Shown here in pieces: positions 25,682 through 35,470 of a DNA stretch of 64,000 nt. The stretch is taken from NCBI RefSeq assembly GCF_900141905.1, contig NZ_FQZF01000012.1:62001-126000 (forward strand), in the 5' to 3' direction. Origin of the DNA: Muricoccus roseus (lineage in GTDB: Bacteria > Pseudomonadota > Alphaproteobacteria > Acetobacterales > Acetobacteraceae). The notes under the pieces were generated by a model, which did no database searches, was not told the origin of the DNA, and saw nothing but the letters and a program-made list of their open reading frames with translations. The position numbers and the translations under genes are program-made. Position 1 is the stretch's first letter, and each line of letters begins with the position of its first letter.

Positions 25682-28063
25682 ATGGGGCCCATGGCCTCCC
25701 CTCCCCGGCGCGTCCGCCCCGTCATTCGCCATCAGGGGCGTCACCCGGGGCGTCACCTCGGGCGCTGGCTCCGCCGCACGCTCCTGATCCTCGTCGCGCT
25801 GCCGCTCCTTCTCCTTGCCGCCGCGGCTGGCGCCATCTGGTGGACCCTCCCGGGCGAGGCGGAGGCGCTGCGCCTCTCCGGCGTCTCGGGCCCGGTCGAG
25901 ATCGGCTTCGACGACCGCGGCATCCCACGCATCCGCGCGGCCAGCGAGCGGGACGCCGCCATGGCCCTGGGCGTGCTGCATGCCCGGGACCGGATGTTCC
26001 AGATGGAGATGACACGGCGGGGCGGCGCCGGGCGGCTGAGCGAGATCGCCGGCGCCTCCACCCTGCGGCTGGACCGTTTCATGCGCACCCTCGGGCTGCG
26101 CCAGCGGGCCGAAGCCGACCTCGCCGCGCTGCCCGCCGAGGCGCGGGACATGCTCCAGGCCTATGCCGACGGGGTGAATGCCTGGGCCCGCGCGCGCGGC
26201 CGCTTCGTCGCGCCGGAATTCATCGCGCTGGGCGAGCCGGAGCCCTGGCGCCCAGCCGACAGCCTGCTCTGGGGCAAGGTGATGGGGCTCTGGCTCTCGG
26301 GCAACTGGCGGACGGAGACGGAGCGGGCACGGCTGGCGGGGATTCTCTCGGCCGAGCGCATGGAGCAGCTCTGGCCCGCCGATGAGAGCCTCGGCCGCGC
26401 CGACCTCGCTGCCCTGCCGCAGCCGGCGAGGCTGGCTTCCCTGCTGAAGGCGGTGCCGCGCTGGGGCGAGGACGCACCGCTGCCGAATTCCGCCTCCAAC
26501 GCCTGGGCCGTGGCGCCCCCGCGCTCAGTGACCGGCGGGGCTCTCCTCGCCTCCGATCCGCATCTCGGGCTGCAGGCCCCCGTGCTCTGGTATCTCGCCC
26601 GGGTCGAGCTGCCCGGCGGGCGCTTCCTCGCCGGGGCCACGGCGCCGGGTGTTCCGATGATCGTCATCGGGCGGAACGAAAGCCTGGGCTGGGGCTTCAC
26701 CACCACTCATTCGGATACGCAGGACGTCTTCGTCGAACGCCTCGCCGGGCCGGATGCCTACCAGACGCCGGACGGCCCCCGCCCCTTCACCACGCGGGAG
26801 GAGCGTATCGCGGTGCGCGGCCGCCCGGAGGAGGTGCTGCGGGTGCGGGAGACGCGGCACGGCCCGGTGATCTCCGACCTCGACGAGGAGCCGCCGGGCG
26901 AGCAGGTGCTGGCCGTCGCCATGGCGAGCCTCGCCCCGGCCGATACGCAGGCCGCCGGCCTGCTCGCGCTGAACCGCGCCCGGTCCGTCGCCGAGGCCCG
27001 CGCGGCGGCCGCGCTGATCGCGAGCCCCGCGCAGAACCTCATGGTGGCCGATGCGGCGGGCGGGATCGCCATGTTCCTGACCGGCCGCACGCCGCGCCGC
27101 GCCGCCGGCGACGGCACCCTGCCCGCCCCCGGCTGGGACGGCTCGCATGACTGGACGGGCTGGGTGCCCTTCGAGGAGATGCCGCATGTGGTCGCGCCGC
27201 CGGGCGGGGTGATCGCCAATGCCAACAACCGCGTGCAGCCGGCGGGCAGCAACGTGTTCCTCGGCCGCGACTGGTTCGGCGACTGGCGCTTTCGAAGGAT
27301 CGGGGACCTGCTGCGCCAGCGCCCGCGGCACGCGCCCGGCGACTTCGCCGCCATGCAGGCGGATGCGGTGAGCCTGCTGGCGCGCGAGATGCTGCCGCTG
27401 CTGCTCGCCCCTCCACGGCCGGAGGGAATGGCCGGGGCCGCGCGCGACCTGCTGCCAGGCTGGGACGGGCGGATGGGCCCCGAGCTGCCGCAGCCCCTCG
27501 TCTTCAACGCCTGGATGCGCGAACTGGGACGGCTCGCCATGGCGGCGGGAGGGGTGCCCGAGGGCTCATGGACGGCCGGCCCCGAATTCCTGGCCCTCCT
27601 CACCCGGCCTGAGGGCGCCGCGTGGTGCGGGGCCGATGGCTGCGAGGCGATGTCCATGCGGGCGCTAGAGGCGGCCGTCGCGTCGCTCTCGCCGCGCTTC
27701 GGCCCGGATCCCCATCGCTGGCGTTGGGGGGATGCCCATCGCGTGCGGCTGGAGCACCCGCTGCTCCGTTTCGTGCCCCTGCTGCGCGACCTGATCCGCA
27801 TCGAGGCCCCGACGCCCGGTGACGGACAGACGGTGAACCGGGGTGGAATGGGCCGGGACTTCACCCATATCCACGGCCCCGGGCTGCGGATCGTGATGGA
27901 TCTGTCCTCGCCGGACGGCGTGCTGGCCGCGATCGCCACGGGACAGTCGGGCAATCCCTTCTCCCGCCATTGGGGGGACAGGACTGCCGGCTGGGCCGCC
28001 GGCCAGGCCGAAGCGTTGCCCGCCATCGCGCCCGCGCGGGCCAGACTGCGGCTCGATCCGTGA
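25682..28063 (+). CDS. Penicillin acylase-family Ntn hydrolase
   Basis: A 793-residue protein with an N-terminal arginine-rich cytoplasmic stretch and one hydrophobic segment (LLILVALPLLLLAAAAGAIWW, about residues 35-54), so it is exported or membrane-anchored. A propeptide-type alpha region (IGFDDRGIPRIRA, ALGVLHARDRMFQMEM) leads to the autocleavage site LPNSASNAWAV, with S272 as the predicted N-terminal nucleophile of the beta chain. FTTTHSDTQDVFVERL and RETRHGPVIS follow as in the family. Substrates in this family include beta-lactam side chains and acyl-homoserine lactones, and none can be assigned here. ATG at 25682 is used; ATG at 25691 is possible. Confidence 0.9.
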   Translation: MGPMASPPRRVRPVIRHQGRHPGRHLGRWLRRTLLILVALPLLLLAAAAGAIWWTLPGEAEALRLSGVSGPVEIGFDDRGIPRIRAASERDAAMALGVLHARDRMFQMEMTRRGGAGRLSEIAGASTLRLDRFMRTLGLRQRAEADLAALPAEARDMLQAYADGVNAWARARGRFVAPEFIALGEPEPWRPADSLLWGKVMGLWLSGNWRTETERARLAGILSAERMEQLWPADESLGRADLAALPQPARLASLLKAVPRWGEDAPLPNSASNAWAVAPPRSVTGGALLASDPHLGLQAPVLWYLARVELPGGRFLAGATAPGVPMIVIGRNESLGWGFTTTHSDTQDVFVERLAGPDAYQTPDGPRPFTTREERIAVRGRPEEVLRVRETRHGPVISDLDEEPPGEQVLAVAMASLAPADTQAAGLLALNRARSVAEARAAAALIASPAQNLMVADAAGGIAMFLTGRTPRRAAGDGTLPAPGWDGSHDWTGWVPFEEMPHVVAPPGGVIANANNRVQPAGSNVFLGRDWFGDWRFRRIGDLLRQRPRHAPGDFAAMQADAVSLLAREMLPLLLAPPRPEGMAGAARDLLPGWDGRMGPELPQPLVFNAWMRELGRLAMAAGGVPEGSWTAGPEFLALLTRPEGAAWCGADGCEAMSMRALEAAVASLSPRFGPDPHRWRWGDAHRVRLEHPLLRFVPLLRDLIRIEAPTPGDGQTVNRGGMGRDFTHIHGPGLRIVMDLSSPDGVLAAIATGQSGNPFSRHWGDRTAGWAAGQAEALPAIAPARARLRLDP

Positions 28064-28152
28064 GGCATTCTGCCACCCGGGGGAGCCGATCGCGTCGATG
28101 CGGCGATACAGGCATGGACGGCGGGGCCCGTTCAGCCGAAACTGGAGCCCTC

Positions 28153-28917
28153 ATGCTGCACCGTGCCCAACGCCGACCGCAGTTCTTCTACACCACCGCC
28201 CCCCTGCCCTGCCCCTACCTGGCCGGGCGGACGGAGCGGAAGGTGGTGACCGAGCTGTCCGGCCCGGAAGGCGAAGCGCTGCATGACCGCCTCTCCCGCG
28301 CCGGCTTCCGCCGCAGCCACAACATCGCCTATGCGCCGGTCTGCCCGGGCTGCCAGTCCTGCATTCCCATCCGGATCGTGGTGGACGACTTCGCCCCCGG
28401 GCGGACCCATCGCCGCGTCCAGCGCGCCAATGCCGGGGTGGTGGCGCAGGAGGTGCCGGCACGCGCCACCGCCGAGCAGTTCGCGCTGTTCCAGCGCTAC
28501 CAGCGCGCCCGCCACCGGGACGGCGACATGGCCGCCATGGGCTTCTACGACTACCGCGCCATGGTCGAGGACACGCCGATCACCACCATGCTGATCGAGT
28601 TCCGCGAGGCGCCGGACCGGCTGGTCGGCGCCTGCCTGACGGATTGGCTGAAGGACGGCCTCTCCGCCGTCTATTCCTTCTTCGAGCCGGAGCATGCGGG
28701 CCGCTCGCTCGGCACGCTCGCCATCCTGCATCTGGTGGAACGGGCGCGGGCGCTGGGCCTGCCCTATGTTTATCTCGGCTACTGGGTCCCGCAGAGCGCC
28801 AAGATGGCCTACAAGGCCGGCTTCAAGCCCAGCGAGATCCTGACGAACGGCGCCTGGCACCCCCTGCGCGACGCCGTGCCGCCGATGACGGCCATCGTGC
28901 CGGAGAGCGTGGGCTAG
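28153..28917 (+). CDS. bpt: Aspartate/glutamate leucyltransferase (L/F-transferase-like, Bpt)
   Basis: A 254-residue Bpt/Ate1-family aminoacyl-tRNA-protein transferase adding leucine to N-terminal Asp or Glu and so feeding substrates to the N-degron pathway. The N-terminal cysteine-containing domain shows PCPYLAGRTERKV and CPGCQSCIPIRI. The C-terminal GNAT-like half has MLIEF, SAVYSFFEPEHAGRSLG and YVYLGYWVPQSAKMAYKAGF. ATG at 28153 has GGAG five bases upstream; the frame stays open further 5-prime but without family sequence. It is convergent with parC, and a hairpin fills the gap. Confidence 0.94.
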   Translation: MLHRAQRRPQFFYTTAPLPCPYLAGRTERKVVTELSGPEGEALHDRLSRAGFRRSHNIAYAPVCPGCQSCIPIRIVVDDFAPGRTHRRVQRANAGVVAQEVPARATAEQFALFQRYQRARHRDGDMAAMGFYDYRAMVEDTPITTMLIEFREAPDRLVGACLTDWLKDGLSAVYSFFEPEHAGRSLGTLAILHLVERARALGLPYVYLGYWVPQSAKMAYKAGFKPSEILTNGAWHPLRDAVPPMTAIVPESVG

Positions 28918-28918
28918 A

Positions 28919-28967
28919 AGCCGGCCCACGGCTCCAAGGGGCCGGGGCTCCCAGGGTTGGGCCGGCT
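28919..28967. terminator. Bidirectional hairpin between bpt and parC
   Basis: A perfect ten-base inverted repeat AGCCGGCCCA (28919-28928) / TGGGCCGGCT (28958-28967) encloses a GC-rich loop in the 56-bp space between the convergent bpt and parC stops. There is no clear T-run on either side, so termination strength is uncertain, but position and symmetry suit a shared terminator or 3-prime end protector. Confidence 0.6.
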
Positions 28968-28973
28968 CCGCCC

Positions 28974-31220
28974 TCAGCCGTCGAAGCGGTTGGACTTGGG
29001 GAAGCCGTTCGGCGGCATCTTCCCTGCCCCGCCACGGTTGCCGCGCCAGGGGGCAAGCGCGGTCTCGGTCCGCGTGCGGTCGCCGATGCGCCAGGTCAGG
29101 CCGTCCCGACGCGCATCGAAGACCTTCACGTCCGAAAGCCCGCCATCGCGGTATCCCTGGAGCGCCACGCCGCGGCCGCGCGTCATCTCCGGCACCTGCT
29201 CCAGCGGGAAGACGAGGAGCTTGCGGTTCTCCCCGACGACCGCGACCGTGTCTCCCTCGACCGGGGCGCAGACGGCGAGCATGTCCGGCGCGTCCACCAC
29301 CAGAACCTGCTTTCCCGTGCGCTTCTCGGCCAGCAGGTCCTCGCTCTTCGCGACGAAGCCACGCCCGCTGCGGGAGGCGAGCAGGAACCGCATCCCTTCC
29401 TTCCAGACGAAGGCGGAGAGGATGTTGTCCTCATTCCCCAGCTCGACCATCAGCCGCACTGGCTGCCCATCGCCGCGGCCGCGCGGGATGACATCGGCCT
29501 TGATCGTGTAGGCGCGCCCGTTCGAGGCAAGGAAGCCGATCCGGTCGGTCGTCTCCGCGTGCAGCAGCAGGGCCAGGCTGTCGCCCTCCTTGAAGCGGAG
29601 GCCGGCCGTGTCCTCGATATGGCCCTTCTGCGCGCGCAGCCATCCCTTCTCGGAGAGGATGACGGTGATCGGCTCGCGCTCGACGAACTGCGCCTCGTCG
29701 AAGGCGACCGCCACGGCCTCCCTCTGCACCGTCCGCCGGTCGCCCAGCGCGCCCGAGCCGAACTTGTCGCGTGCCGCCTCGATCTCCTCGGCGATCTTGG
29801 CCCACTGGGCCTTGTCGCTGGAGAGCAGCTTCTGCAGCCCCTTCAGTTCCTTGGTGAGCTTCGTGTGCTCACGCCGGATCTCCATCTCCTCCAGCTTGCG
29901 CAGGGCGCGCAGGCGCATGTTGAGGACGGCCTCGGCCTGGATATCCGTCAGCTCGAAGGTCCGCATCAGGACCTCCTTCGGATGGTCCTCCTCCCGCACG
30001 ATGCGGATCACCTCATCGAGGTTGAGGTAGACGATGAGATAGCCGTCCAGGATCTCCAGCCGCCGCTCGATGGCAGCCAGCCGATGGGAGGACCGGCGCA
30101 CCAGCACGACCTGCCGGTGGTCCAGCCAGGCGCGCAGCACCTCGCGCAGACCCATCACGCGCGGGGTGCGCTCGGCATCCAGCACGTTCATGTTCAGCGG
30201 GATGCGGCTCTCCAGCGGCGTCGCGCGGAAGAGGCTCTCCATCAGCATGGCGGGCTCGATGGTGCGGGTCTTCGGCTCCAGCACCATCCGCACCTTGTCC
30301 GTGCTCTCGTCGCGCACATCCGCCAGCAGCGGCAGCTTCTTCGCCTCCAGCAGCTCCGCGATCTGCTCGATCAGGCGGGACTTCTGGACCTGGTAAGGGA
30401 TTTCGGTGACCACCACCTGCCAGGTGCCGTTCTTCAGCTTCTCCATGTCCCAGCGCGCGCGCAGGCGGAAGCCGCCGCGCCCGGTCTCATAGGCCTGGAG
30501 GATGCTGTCGGCGGGCTCCACCATCACGCCGCCGGTCGGGAAGTCCGGGCCCGGCATGTGCAGGAGGAGCTGCGCGGTGGTCGCCTCGGGGTTGCGGATC
30601 AGCTCCAGCGCGGCGCCGCACACCTCGCCCGCGTTATGCGGCGGGATGGAGGTGGCCATGCCCACCGCGATGCCGTTCGCGCCATTGGCCAGAAGGTTCG
30701 GGAAGGCGGCCGGCAGGACGACCGGCTCCTGCTCCTCGCCGTCATAGGTCGGGCGGAAATCGACGGCATCCTCGTCGATGCCCTCCAGCAGCGCCTTGGC
30801 GACCTCCGTGAGCTTCGCCTCGGTGTAGCGCATGGCCGCGGCGTTATCGCCGTCGATATTGCCGAAATTGCCCTGGCCCTCGACCAGCGGGTAGCGCGCC
30901 GCGAAGTCCTGGGCGAGCCGCACCAGCGCCTCATAGACGCTGGCATCGCCATGCGGGTGATACTTGCCGATCACGTCGCCGACGACGCGCGCGCATTTCT
31001 TGAAGCCGCCGGCCGGGTCCAGCTTGAGCTGCTGCATGGCCCAGAGCAGCCGGCGATGCACCGGCTTCAGCCCGTCCCGCACATCCGGCAGCGAGCGCGC
31101 CATGATGGTGGACATGGCATAGGCCAGGTACCGCTCCGACAGGGCACCGGCCAGCGGCGTCTCGTGGATCCGGCCGCCTTCGGGGCCCGGGTTCGGCAAT
31201 GTCTTCACGTCGTCGGGCAT
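28974..31220 (-). CDS. parC: DNA topoisomerase IV subunit A
   Basis: A 748-residue type IIA topoisomerase subunit that decatenates chromosomes with ParE. The active-site tyrosine is Y132 in [11 protein letters not shown]. The helix-turn-helix region and GNFGNIDGD are present, followed by a tower domain and a beta-pinwheel C-terminal domain ending at FPKSNRFDG. In the quinolone-resistance region the sequence is [15 protein letters not shown]. The residue equivalent to E. coli Ser80 is A93, and the one equivalent to Glu84 is E97. ATG at 31220 gives the typical short leader. The size favours ParC over the longer GyrA. Confidence 0.93.
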   Translation of the reverse strand: MPDDVKTLPNPGPEGGRIHETPLAGALSERYLAYAMSTIMARSLPDVRDGLKPVHRRLLWAMQQLKLDPAGGFKKCARVVGDVIGKYHPHGDASVYEALVRLAQDFAARYPLVEGQGNFGNIDGDNAAAMRYTEAKLTEVAKALLEGIDEDAVDFRPTYDGEEQEPVVLPAAFPNLLANGANGIAVGMATSIPPHNAGEVCGAALELIRNPEATTAQLLLHMPGPDFPTGGVMVEPADSILQAYETGRGGFRLRARWDMEKLKNGTWQVVVTEIPYQVQKSRLIEQIAELLEAKKLPLLADVRDESTDKVRMVLEPKTRTIEPAMLMESLFRATPLESRIPLNMNVLDAERTPRVMGLREVLRAWLDHRQVVLVRRSSHRLAAIERRLEILDGYLIVYLNLDEVIRIVREEDHPKEVLMRTFELTDIQAEAVLNMRLRALRKLEEMEIRREHTKLTKELKGLQKLLSSDKAQWAKIAEEIEAARDKFGSGALGDRRTVQREAVAVAFDEAQFVEREPITVILSEKGWLRAQKGHIEDTAGLRFKEGDSLALLLHAETTDRIGFLASNGRAYTIKADVIPRGRGDGQPVRLMVELGNEDNILSAFVWKEGMRFLLASRSGRGFVAKSEDLLAEKRTGKQVLVVDAPDMLAVCAPVEGDTVAVVGENRKLLVFPLEQVPEMTRGRGVALQGYRDGGLSDVKVFDARRDGLTWRIGDRTRTETALAPWRGNRGGAGKMPPNGFPKSNRFDG

Positions 31221-31363
31221 GTTGGGCGGACCCGTGTTCTGCGTTCGTTCAGGTCTTTCCGTTCTAGCAGGCCGGACGCCCCGGCGCCAGGGCACGGCTC
31301 TGTTGATGGACGGCCCGCGTCCCCCGGGTCTAGGGGGGAGCCCGCTCAAGAGGAGGACGCCGC

Positions 31364-32986
31364 ATGTCGCAACCTGGAGGGACGCCCCACCGCCGCATCC
31401 TCGCGGCCCGGCCAGCGCTGGTCCTGGGCATGGCCATGGCGGCTGCGCTCCCCGCCCTGGCGCTCACCCCTGTCGAGGCGCCCCAGCAGCTCCTGCTTCC
31501 CGTGCAGGGCGGCCAGGCGAAGAGCCCGGCCCCGCCCAGCGGCGGTGGCGGCGGAAGCGCGCCGCGCCCTCCCCAGCCCCCCGCCCCGGCCTTCGCGCTC
31601 AGCGCGGCCGACGCGGCCCGCACCCCGCCGCTGCAGCCCGATCGCCCGGTGCAGGTGACGCTCCGCCGGGGGCAGCAGGCCTTCTTCCGCGTGGCGCCCG
31701 AGGCGGGCGAGGCCTGGTCGGTCGTCACGCGCCGCCTGGGCCGGAACACGGACACCGTCCTCGCCGCGCTGGACGAGGCCGGCGCGGTGGTGACGGAGGA
31801 TGACGACGGAGGCAGCGAGAACCTCGCCTCCCGCATCGAGGTTCAGCCGGGCGACGGCGTCCGGGTGGTGCGCGCCGGGACGCTGGACAGTTCGCCCGGG
31901 CGCTTCGAGCTGGTGCTCACCCGCGAGCAGCCGATGCCGCCGCCGGATTTCGCCACCACTCAGGCGGAAGCCGCCCAGCGCCCGCCACTCGCCCTCGGCC
32001 AGCCCGTCCGCGTGCGGCTGCGGCGGAGCCAGCAGGCCTTCTTCGCCCTGCCGGAGGACCGCACGGACGTGATCGCGCTTACCCGGGACCTCTCCCAGAG
32101 CACGGACACGGTCCTGGCGCTGCTGGATGCCGAGGGGCGTGTGCTGGCGGAGAATGACGATGGCGGGCAGGGCCTCGCCTCCATCCTCTCCATCGCCGGG
32201 ACCACCGGGCCGGTGACGCTGCGCGCCAGCCTCATCAGCGGCGGCACCGGCAGCTTCGAGGTGATGCTGGAGCGCGAGGCCCCCGCCCCCACGCCGGACT
32301 ACCCCACCAACCTCGAAGAGGCGCGCGCGCGCGGCCCGCTCGCGCCGGGGCAGAACGTGCATATCGCGCTGGGACGTGGCCGGCAGGCGATCTTCGCCCT
32401 TCCGGAGGGCCAGCCCCTCACCATCGCCACCCGCAACCTCCAGGACGAGGCTGATACGGTGCTCGCCCTGCTGGATGCGCAGGGCGAGATGATCACCGAG
32501 GACGATGACGGCGGCGGCGGCCTCGCCTCCCGCATCCGCACGGCCGATGGGGGGCGCCCCGCCGCCTTTGTGCGGGCAACCCTGCTGAACGGGGCCCGGG
32601 GCGAGTTCGATCTCGTCGTGCAGGGCAGCGCCGCCCCCGCCCAGGGCGGCGCGCCCGCCGCCGATCTGGAGGAGGCCAGACGCCGCCCCTCGCTGATCCT
32701 CGGGGAAGCCGTCCGCGTCCAGCTCTCGGCGGGACAGGAGGCCTATTTCGCCCTGCCGCATGATGGCCGGGAGTCCCTGGCCATGACCTTCGCCCTCGGC
32801 CGGGATACGGATACGGAGATCGCGCTCCTCGACGAGTCCGGCGAGGTGCTGGCGGAGAATGACGATGCGGAGGGCTTTGCCTCCCGCCTCAATATCCCTG
32901 CCTCGCCACGCCCGGCCTTCCTGCGGGCGAAGCTGCTGAGCGGCGCGGGCGCGTTCAACCTGGTTCTCGTCCGGCCGGCGCCCTGA
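31364..32986 (+). CDS. Exported protein of four tandem PPC-like repeats
   Basis: A 540-residue protein, not recognised as a characterised family. A Sec-like signal ([18 protein letters not shown]) is followed by a proline/glycine-rich linker (about residues 50-76). Four tandem repeats of about 112 residues then run to the C-terminus. Each repeat has a [19 protein letters not shown] opening, [27 protein letters not shown] and a closing [13 protein letters not shown] strand. This is the pattern of bacterial pre-peptidase C-terminal (PPC) domains, with aspartate-rich loops that could bind calcium. No protease or other catalytic domain is present. AGGAGG stands eight bases before the ATG. It is divergent from parC and its stop abuts the recO stop with no spacer. 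Confidence 0.78.
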   Translation: MSQPGGTPHRRILAARPALVLGMAMAAALPALALTPVEAPQQLLLPVQGGQAKSPAPPSGGGGGSAPRPPQPPAPAFALSAADAARTPPLQPDRPVQVTLRRGQQAFFRVAPEAGEAWSVVTRRLGRNTDTVLAALDEAGAVVTEDDDGGSENLASRIEVQPGDGVRVVRAGTLDSSPGRFELVLTREQPMPPPDFATTQAEAAQRPPLALGQPVRVRLRRSQQAFFALPEDRTDVIALTRDLSQSTDTVLALLDAEGRVLAENDDGGQGLASILSIAGTTGPVTLRASLISGGTGSFEVMLEREAPAPTPDYPTNLEEARARGPLAPGQNVHIALGRGRQAIFALPEGQPLTIATRNLQDEADTVLALLDAQGEMITEDDDGGGGLASRIRTADGGRPAAFVRATLLNGARGEFDLVVQGSAAPAQGGAPAADLEEARRRPSLILGEAVRVQLSAGQEAYFALPHDGRESLAMTFALGRDTDTEIALLDESGEVLAENDDAEGFASRLNIPASPRPAFLRAKLLSGAGAFNLVLVRPAP

Positions 32987-33766
32987 TCAGGCGGGCGGGG
33001 GCGGCTCGCCGTTCCCGCCCGCTCCGGAGCCAGTCAGCGGCAGGAGGGCGGCCACCCGGTCCGCCAGGGCCTCCCGCGCGGCGGGCAAGGGGCGGTGCCG
33101 GGCGCCGAAGGCGTCCCGCGACAGGAAGTGGCCGGTCAGGCGCAGCGCATCGGACCAGTCACGCGGGCCGCTGGGCAGGCTCGGCTTTCGCAGGAATGGC
33201 GGCAGGCGCAGCATGCGGTCCCCATAGGGCGCCGCGATGTCCGCACGGACCGCGCGGCCGGATTTCGGCGACACATGGGTGAGATCGGCGGTGTCGCCGG
33301 TCATCGCGCAACGCGAGAGATCGAGCCCGTAGCCCAGCTCGGCCAGCAGCAGCAGCTCCCAATGGATGTAGTCCGGGATCACCTCCTCCGCGCCGCGCTG
33401 GAGATGCGCGATCACGGGCAGCAGCCCGCGAAAGACGGCCGGATGGGCCTCCCGCTCCGGCAGCGCCTCCGCCGCGACGGCGCAGGCTGAGGAGAGCAGC
33501 GCCAGCGCCATGGGGTCCTCCATCGCAAGGGCGGCGGCCGGATGGACCAGTTCTCCGCTCAGTGCGCCGAGCTGGTCCGCCAGCCGCGCCATCCAGCGCA
33601 CTTCCACGAGGTTGCCGGGCAGCCAGGTCGCGGCTTGGCTGCGGGAGGCTCCTCCCTTCACCAGCCCGGCATGGCGCCCATGCTCCTCGGTGAGCAGGGT
33701 GACGATGGCACCCCCCTCACCCAGGGGGCGCGACTCCAGCACGATGGCGGGGGCGGTCCATTCCAT
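32987..33766 (-). CDS. recO: DNA repair protein RecO
   Basis: A 259-residue mediator that helps load RecA in the RecFOR pathway. The N-terminal OB fold begins MEWTAPAIVLESRPLGEGGAIVTLLTEE-like (positions 33766 down to about 33690) with HGRHAGLVKGG after it. The helical remainder shows WELLLLAELGYGLDLSRCA and FLSRDAFG, as in other RecO proteins. The last residues are a glycine/proline tail. It lies 58 bp after era, the usual alphaproteobacterial order, and its stop directly abuts the convergent repeat-protein gene. Confidence 0.93.
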   Translation of the reverse strand: MEWTAPAIVLESRPLGEGGAIVTLLTEEHGRHAGLVKGGASRSQAATWLPGNLVEVRWMARLADQLGALSGELVHPAAALAMEDPMALALLSSACAVAAEALPEREAHPAVFRGLLPVIAHLQRGAEEVIPDYIHWELLLLAELGYGLDLSRCAMTGDTADLTHVSPKSGRAVRADIAAPYGDRMLRLPPFLRKPSLPSGPRDWSDALRLTGHFLSRDAFGARHRPLPAAREALADRVAALLPLTGSGAGGNGEPPPPA

Positions 33767-33824
33767 GCCGCGATGATGGGGCGCCCCCGGGCCGACGGCT
33801 ACTCCCCGAGGCTATTCCCGACGC

Positions 33825-34778
33825 CTACTCCAGGTCTTCCAGGCCGAGCGCGCGCAGGCGTCCGCGCTCCTCATCCCAGCCGGGCCGGTCCTTCACGTTG
33901 AGGAAGAGGTGCACCGGCCGCTCCAGCAGCTTCGTCAGCTCCGCCCGGGCCCGCTGGCCGATCTCGCGGATACGGGACCCCTTGTCGCCGATCAGGATCG
34001 CCTTCTGCGAGGCGCGGCCGACATAGATGGTGCAGTCGATGCGAACGGAGCCATCCTTCCGCTCCTGCCAGGATTCGGTCTCCACCGTCGCGTGGTGGGG
34101 CACCTCCTCATGGGTCTGGCGCAGGATCTGCTCGCGCACGATCTCGGCGGCCAGCATCCGGTCCGTCACGTCCGACAGCTCGTCCTCCGGGAAGAGCCAG
34201 GGGCCTTCCGGCATGGCCTCGCAGAGCCGGGTGCGGAGCCGGTCCACCCCGTCGCCCGTCTCGGCCGAGATCATGAAGGTCTCGGCGAAATCCAGCAGCG
34301 CGGTCAGCTCCGCGGTCAGCGGCAGCAGGCGCTTGGTGTCGAACAGGTCGGTCTTGTTCAGCACCAGCCAGAGCGGCGGCGCGCCCTTGGCCAGCTTGCG
34401 GATGATGGCGCGCAGCGGGTCGGTGATGCCGGCGCGGGCATCGACCACCAGCATGGCCAGGTCCGCATCCTGCGCCCCGCCCCAGGCGGCCGCGACCATG
34501 GCGCGGTCCAGCCGCCGCCGGGGCGCGAAAATCCCGGGCGTGTCGGTCAGCACCACCTGCGACCGGCCCTCGGTGATGATGGCGCGGATGCGGAAGCGCG
34601 TGGTCTGCGGCTTGTTCGAGACGATGGAGACCTTCGCCCCGGCGAGCCGGTTCACCAGGGTGGACTTGCCCGCATTCGGGGCGCCCAGCACGGCGGCGAG
34701 GCCGGCGCGCGTCGGGCCCTCCGGCTCCGGCGGCAGCTCGGGCGAGGCCGGCGGCATGTCGTCGGTGTCCTCAGCCAC
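33825..34778 (-). CDS. era: GTPase Era
   Basis: A 317-residue GTPase acting in 16S rRNA maturation and 30S assembly. G1 is GAPNAGKST, G3 is DTPG within VVLTDTPGIFAPRR, and G4 is NKTD within WLVLNKTDLFD. The KH domain shows AEIVREQILRQTHEEVPH and IGDKGSRIREIGQRAR. An N-terminal extension of about 25 acidic/proline-rich residues precedes the G domain. The GTG start at 34778 overlaps the rnc stop (GTGGCTGA), so the two are co-translated. Confidence 0.96.
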   Translation of the reverse strand: MAEDTDDMPPASPELPPEPEGPTRAGLAAVLGAPNAGKSTLVNRLAGAKVSIVSNKPQTTRFRIRAIITEGRSQVVLTDTPGIFAPRRRLDRAMVAAAWGGAQDADLAMLVVDARAGITDPLRAIIRKLAKGAPPLWLVLNKTDLFDTKRLLPLTAELTALLDFAETFMISAETGDGVDRLRTRLCEAMPEGPWLFPEDELSDVTDRMLAAEIVREQILRQTHEEVPHHATVETESWQERKDGSVRIDCTIYVGRASQKAILIGDKGSRIREIGQRARAELTKLLERPVHLFLNVKDRPGWDEERGRLRALGLEDLE

Positions 34779-35454
34779 GTGAGAGTTCCGTCAGCAGGGC
34801 TTCGGCTGCCAGTTGCTCGGCCGCGCGCTTGTTGTCGCCGCTCGCCTCGGCGGCACGGCCGCAGGCGCGGGCCGAAACGGTGAAGAGCGGCGCGTGGGAC
34901 GGGCCCTCGGTGCTCACCAGCACGTATTCGGGAAGGCCCTGGCCGCGGCCGAGCAGGTATTCCTGCAGCCGGCTCTTGGCCGACATCGGCGGCGTGGCAT
35001 CGGCCTCCAGCGCCTGGGTCCATTCGCGGCGGACGAAGTCGCGCGCCGCCTCTAGCCCGGCATCGAGGTAGAGGGCGCCGATCAGCGCCTCCGTCGCATC
35101 CGCGACGACATTGGCGCGCTGGCGCAAACCCGTGCGGCCCTCGGCGGGGGGGATGCGCAGGGCGGCGGGCAGGCCGATGGAATCGCCCACCTTCGCCAGC
35201 GTGTCCGCGGCCACCAGCACGGCTAGGCGCTTGCCCAGCTCGCCTTCCCGCTCCTGCGGGAACCGCTCGGCGAGCCACTCGGCCATGCAGAGCGCCAGCA
35301 CGCGGTCACCCAGGAATTCCAGCCGCTCGTTGGAATCGAGCTGGCGACGCTTGGGGTCTGCGGCGGAGCGGTGGGTGAGCGCCTGCTCAAGCAGGGCCGG
35401 GTCACGGAAGCTGTGACCCAGTCGTCCGGCCAGGGCAGCGACGGGCGGCTTCAC
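34771..35454 (-). CDS. rnc: Ribonuclease III
   Basis: A 227-residue double-strand-specific RNase processing rRNA precursors. The family signature is SNERLEFLGDRVLAL, with the second acidic set in ADATEALIGALYLDAG. The C-terminal dsRNA-binding domain runs from about residue 155 (SAKSRLQEYLLGRGQ) to the end. GTG at 35454 is chosen over the longer open frame because the upstream part is arginine-rich non-family sequence overlapping lepB; AAGGGG lies upstream. The lepB-rnc-era order is conserved widely. Confidence 0.95.
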   Translation of the reverse strand: MKPPVAALAGRLGHSFRDPALLEQALTHRSAADPKRRQLDSNERLEFLGDRVLALCMAEWLAERFPQEREGELGKRLAVLVAADTLAKVGDSIGLPAALRIPPAEGRTGLRQRANVVADATEALIGALYLDAGLEAARDFVRREWTQALEADATPPMSAKSRLQEYLLGRGQGLPEYVLVSTEGPSHAPLFTVSARACGRAAEASGDNKRAAEQLAAEALLTELSRG

Positions 35455-35470
35455 GGGCGGCGCCCCTTCA

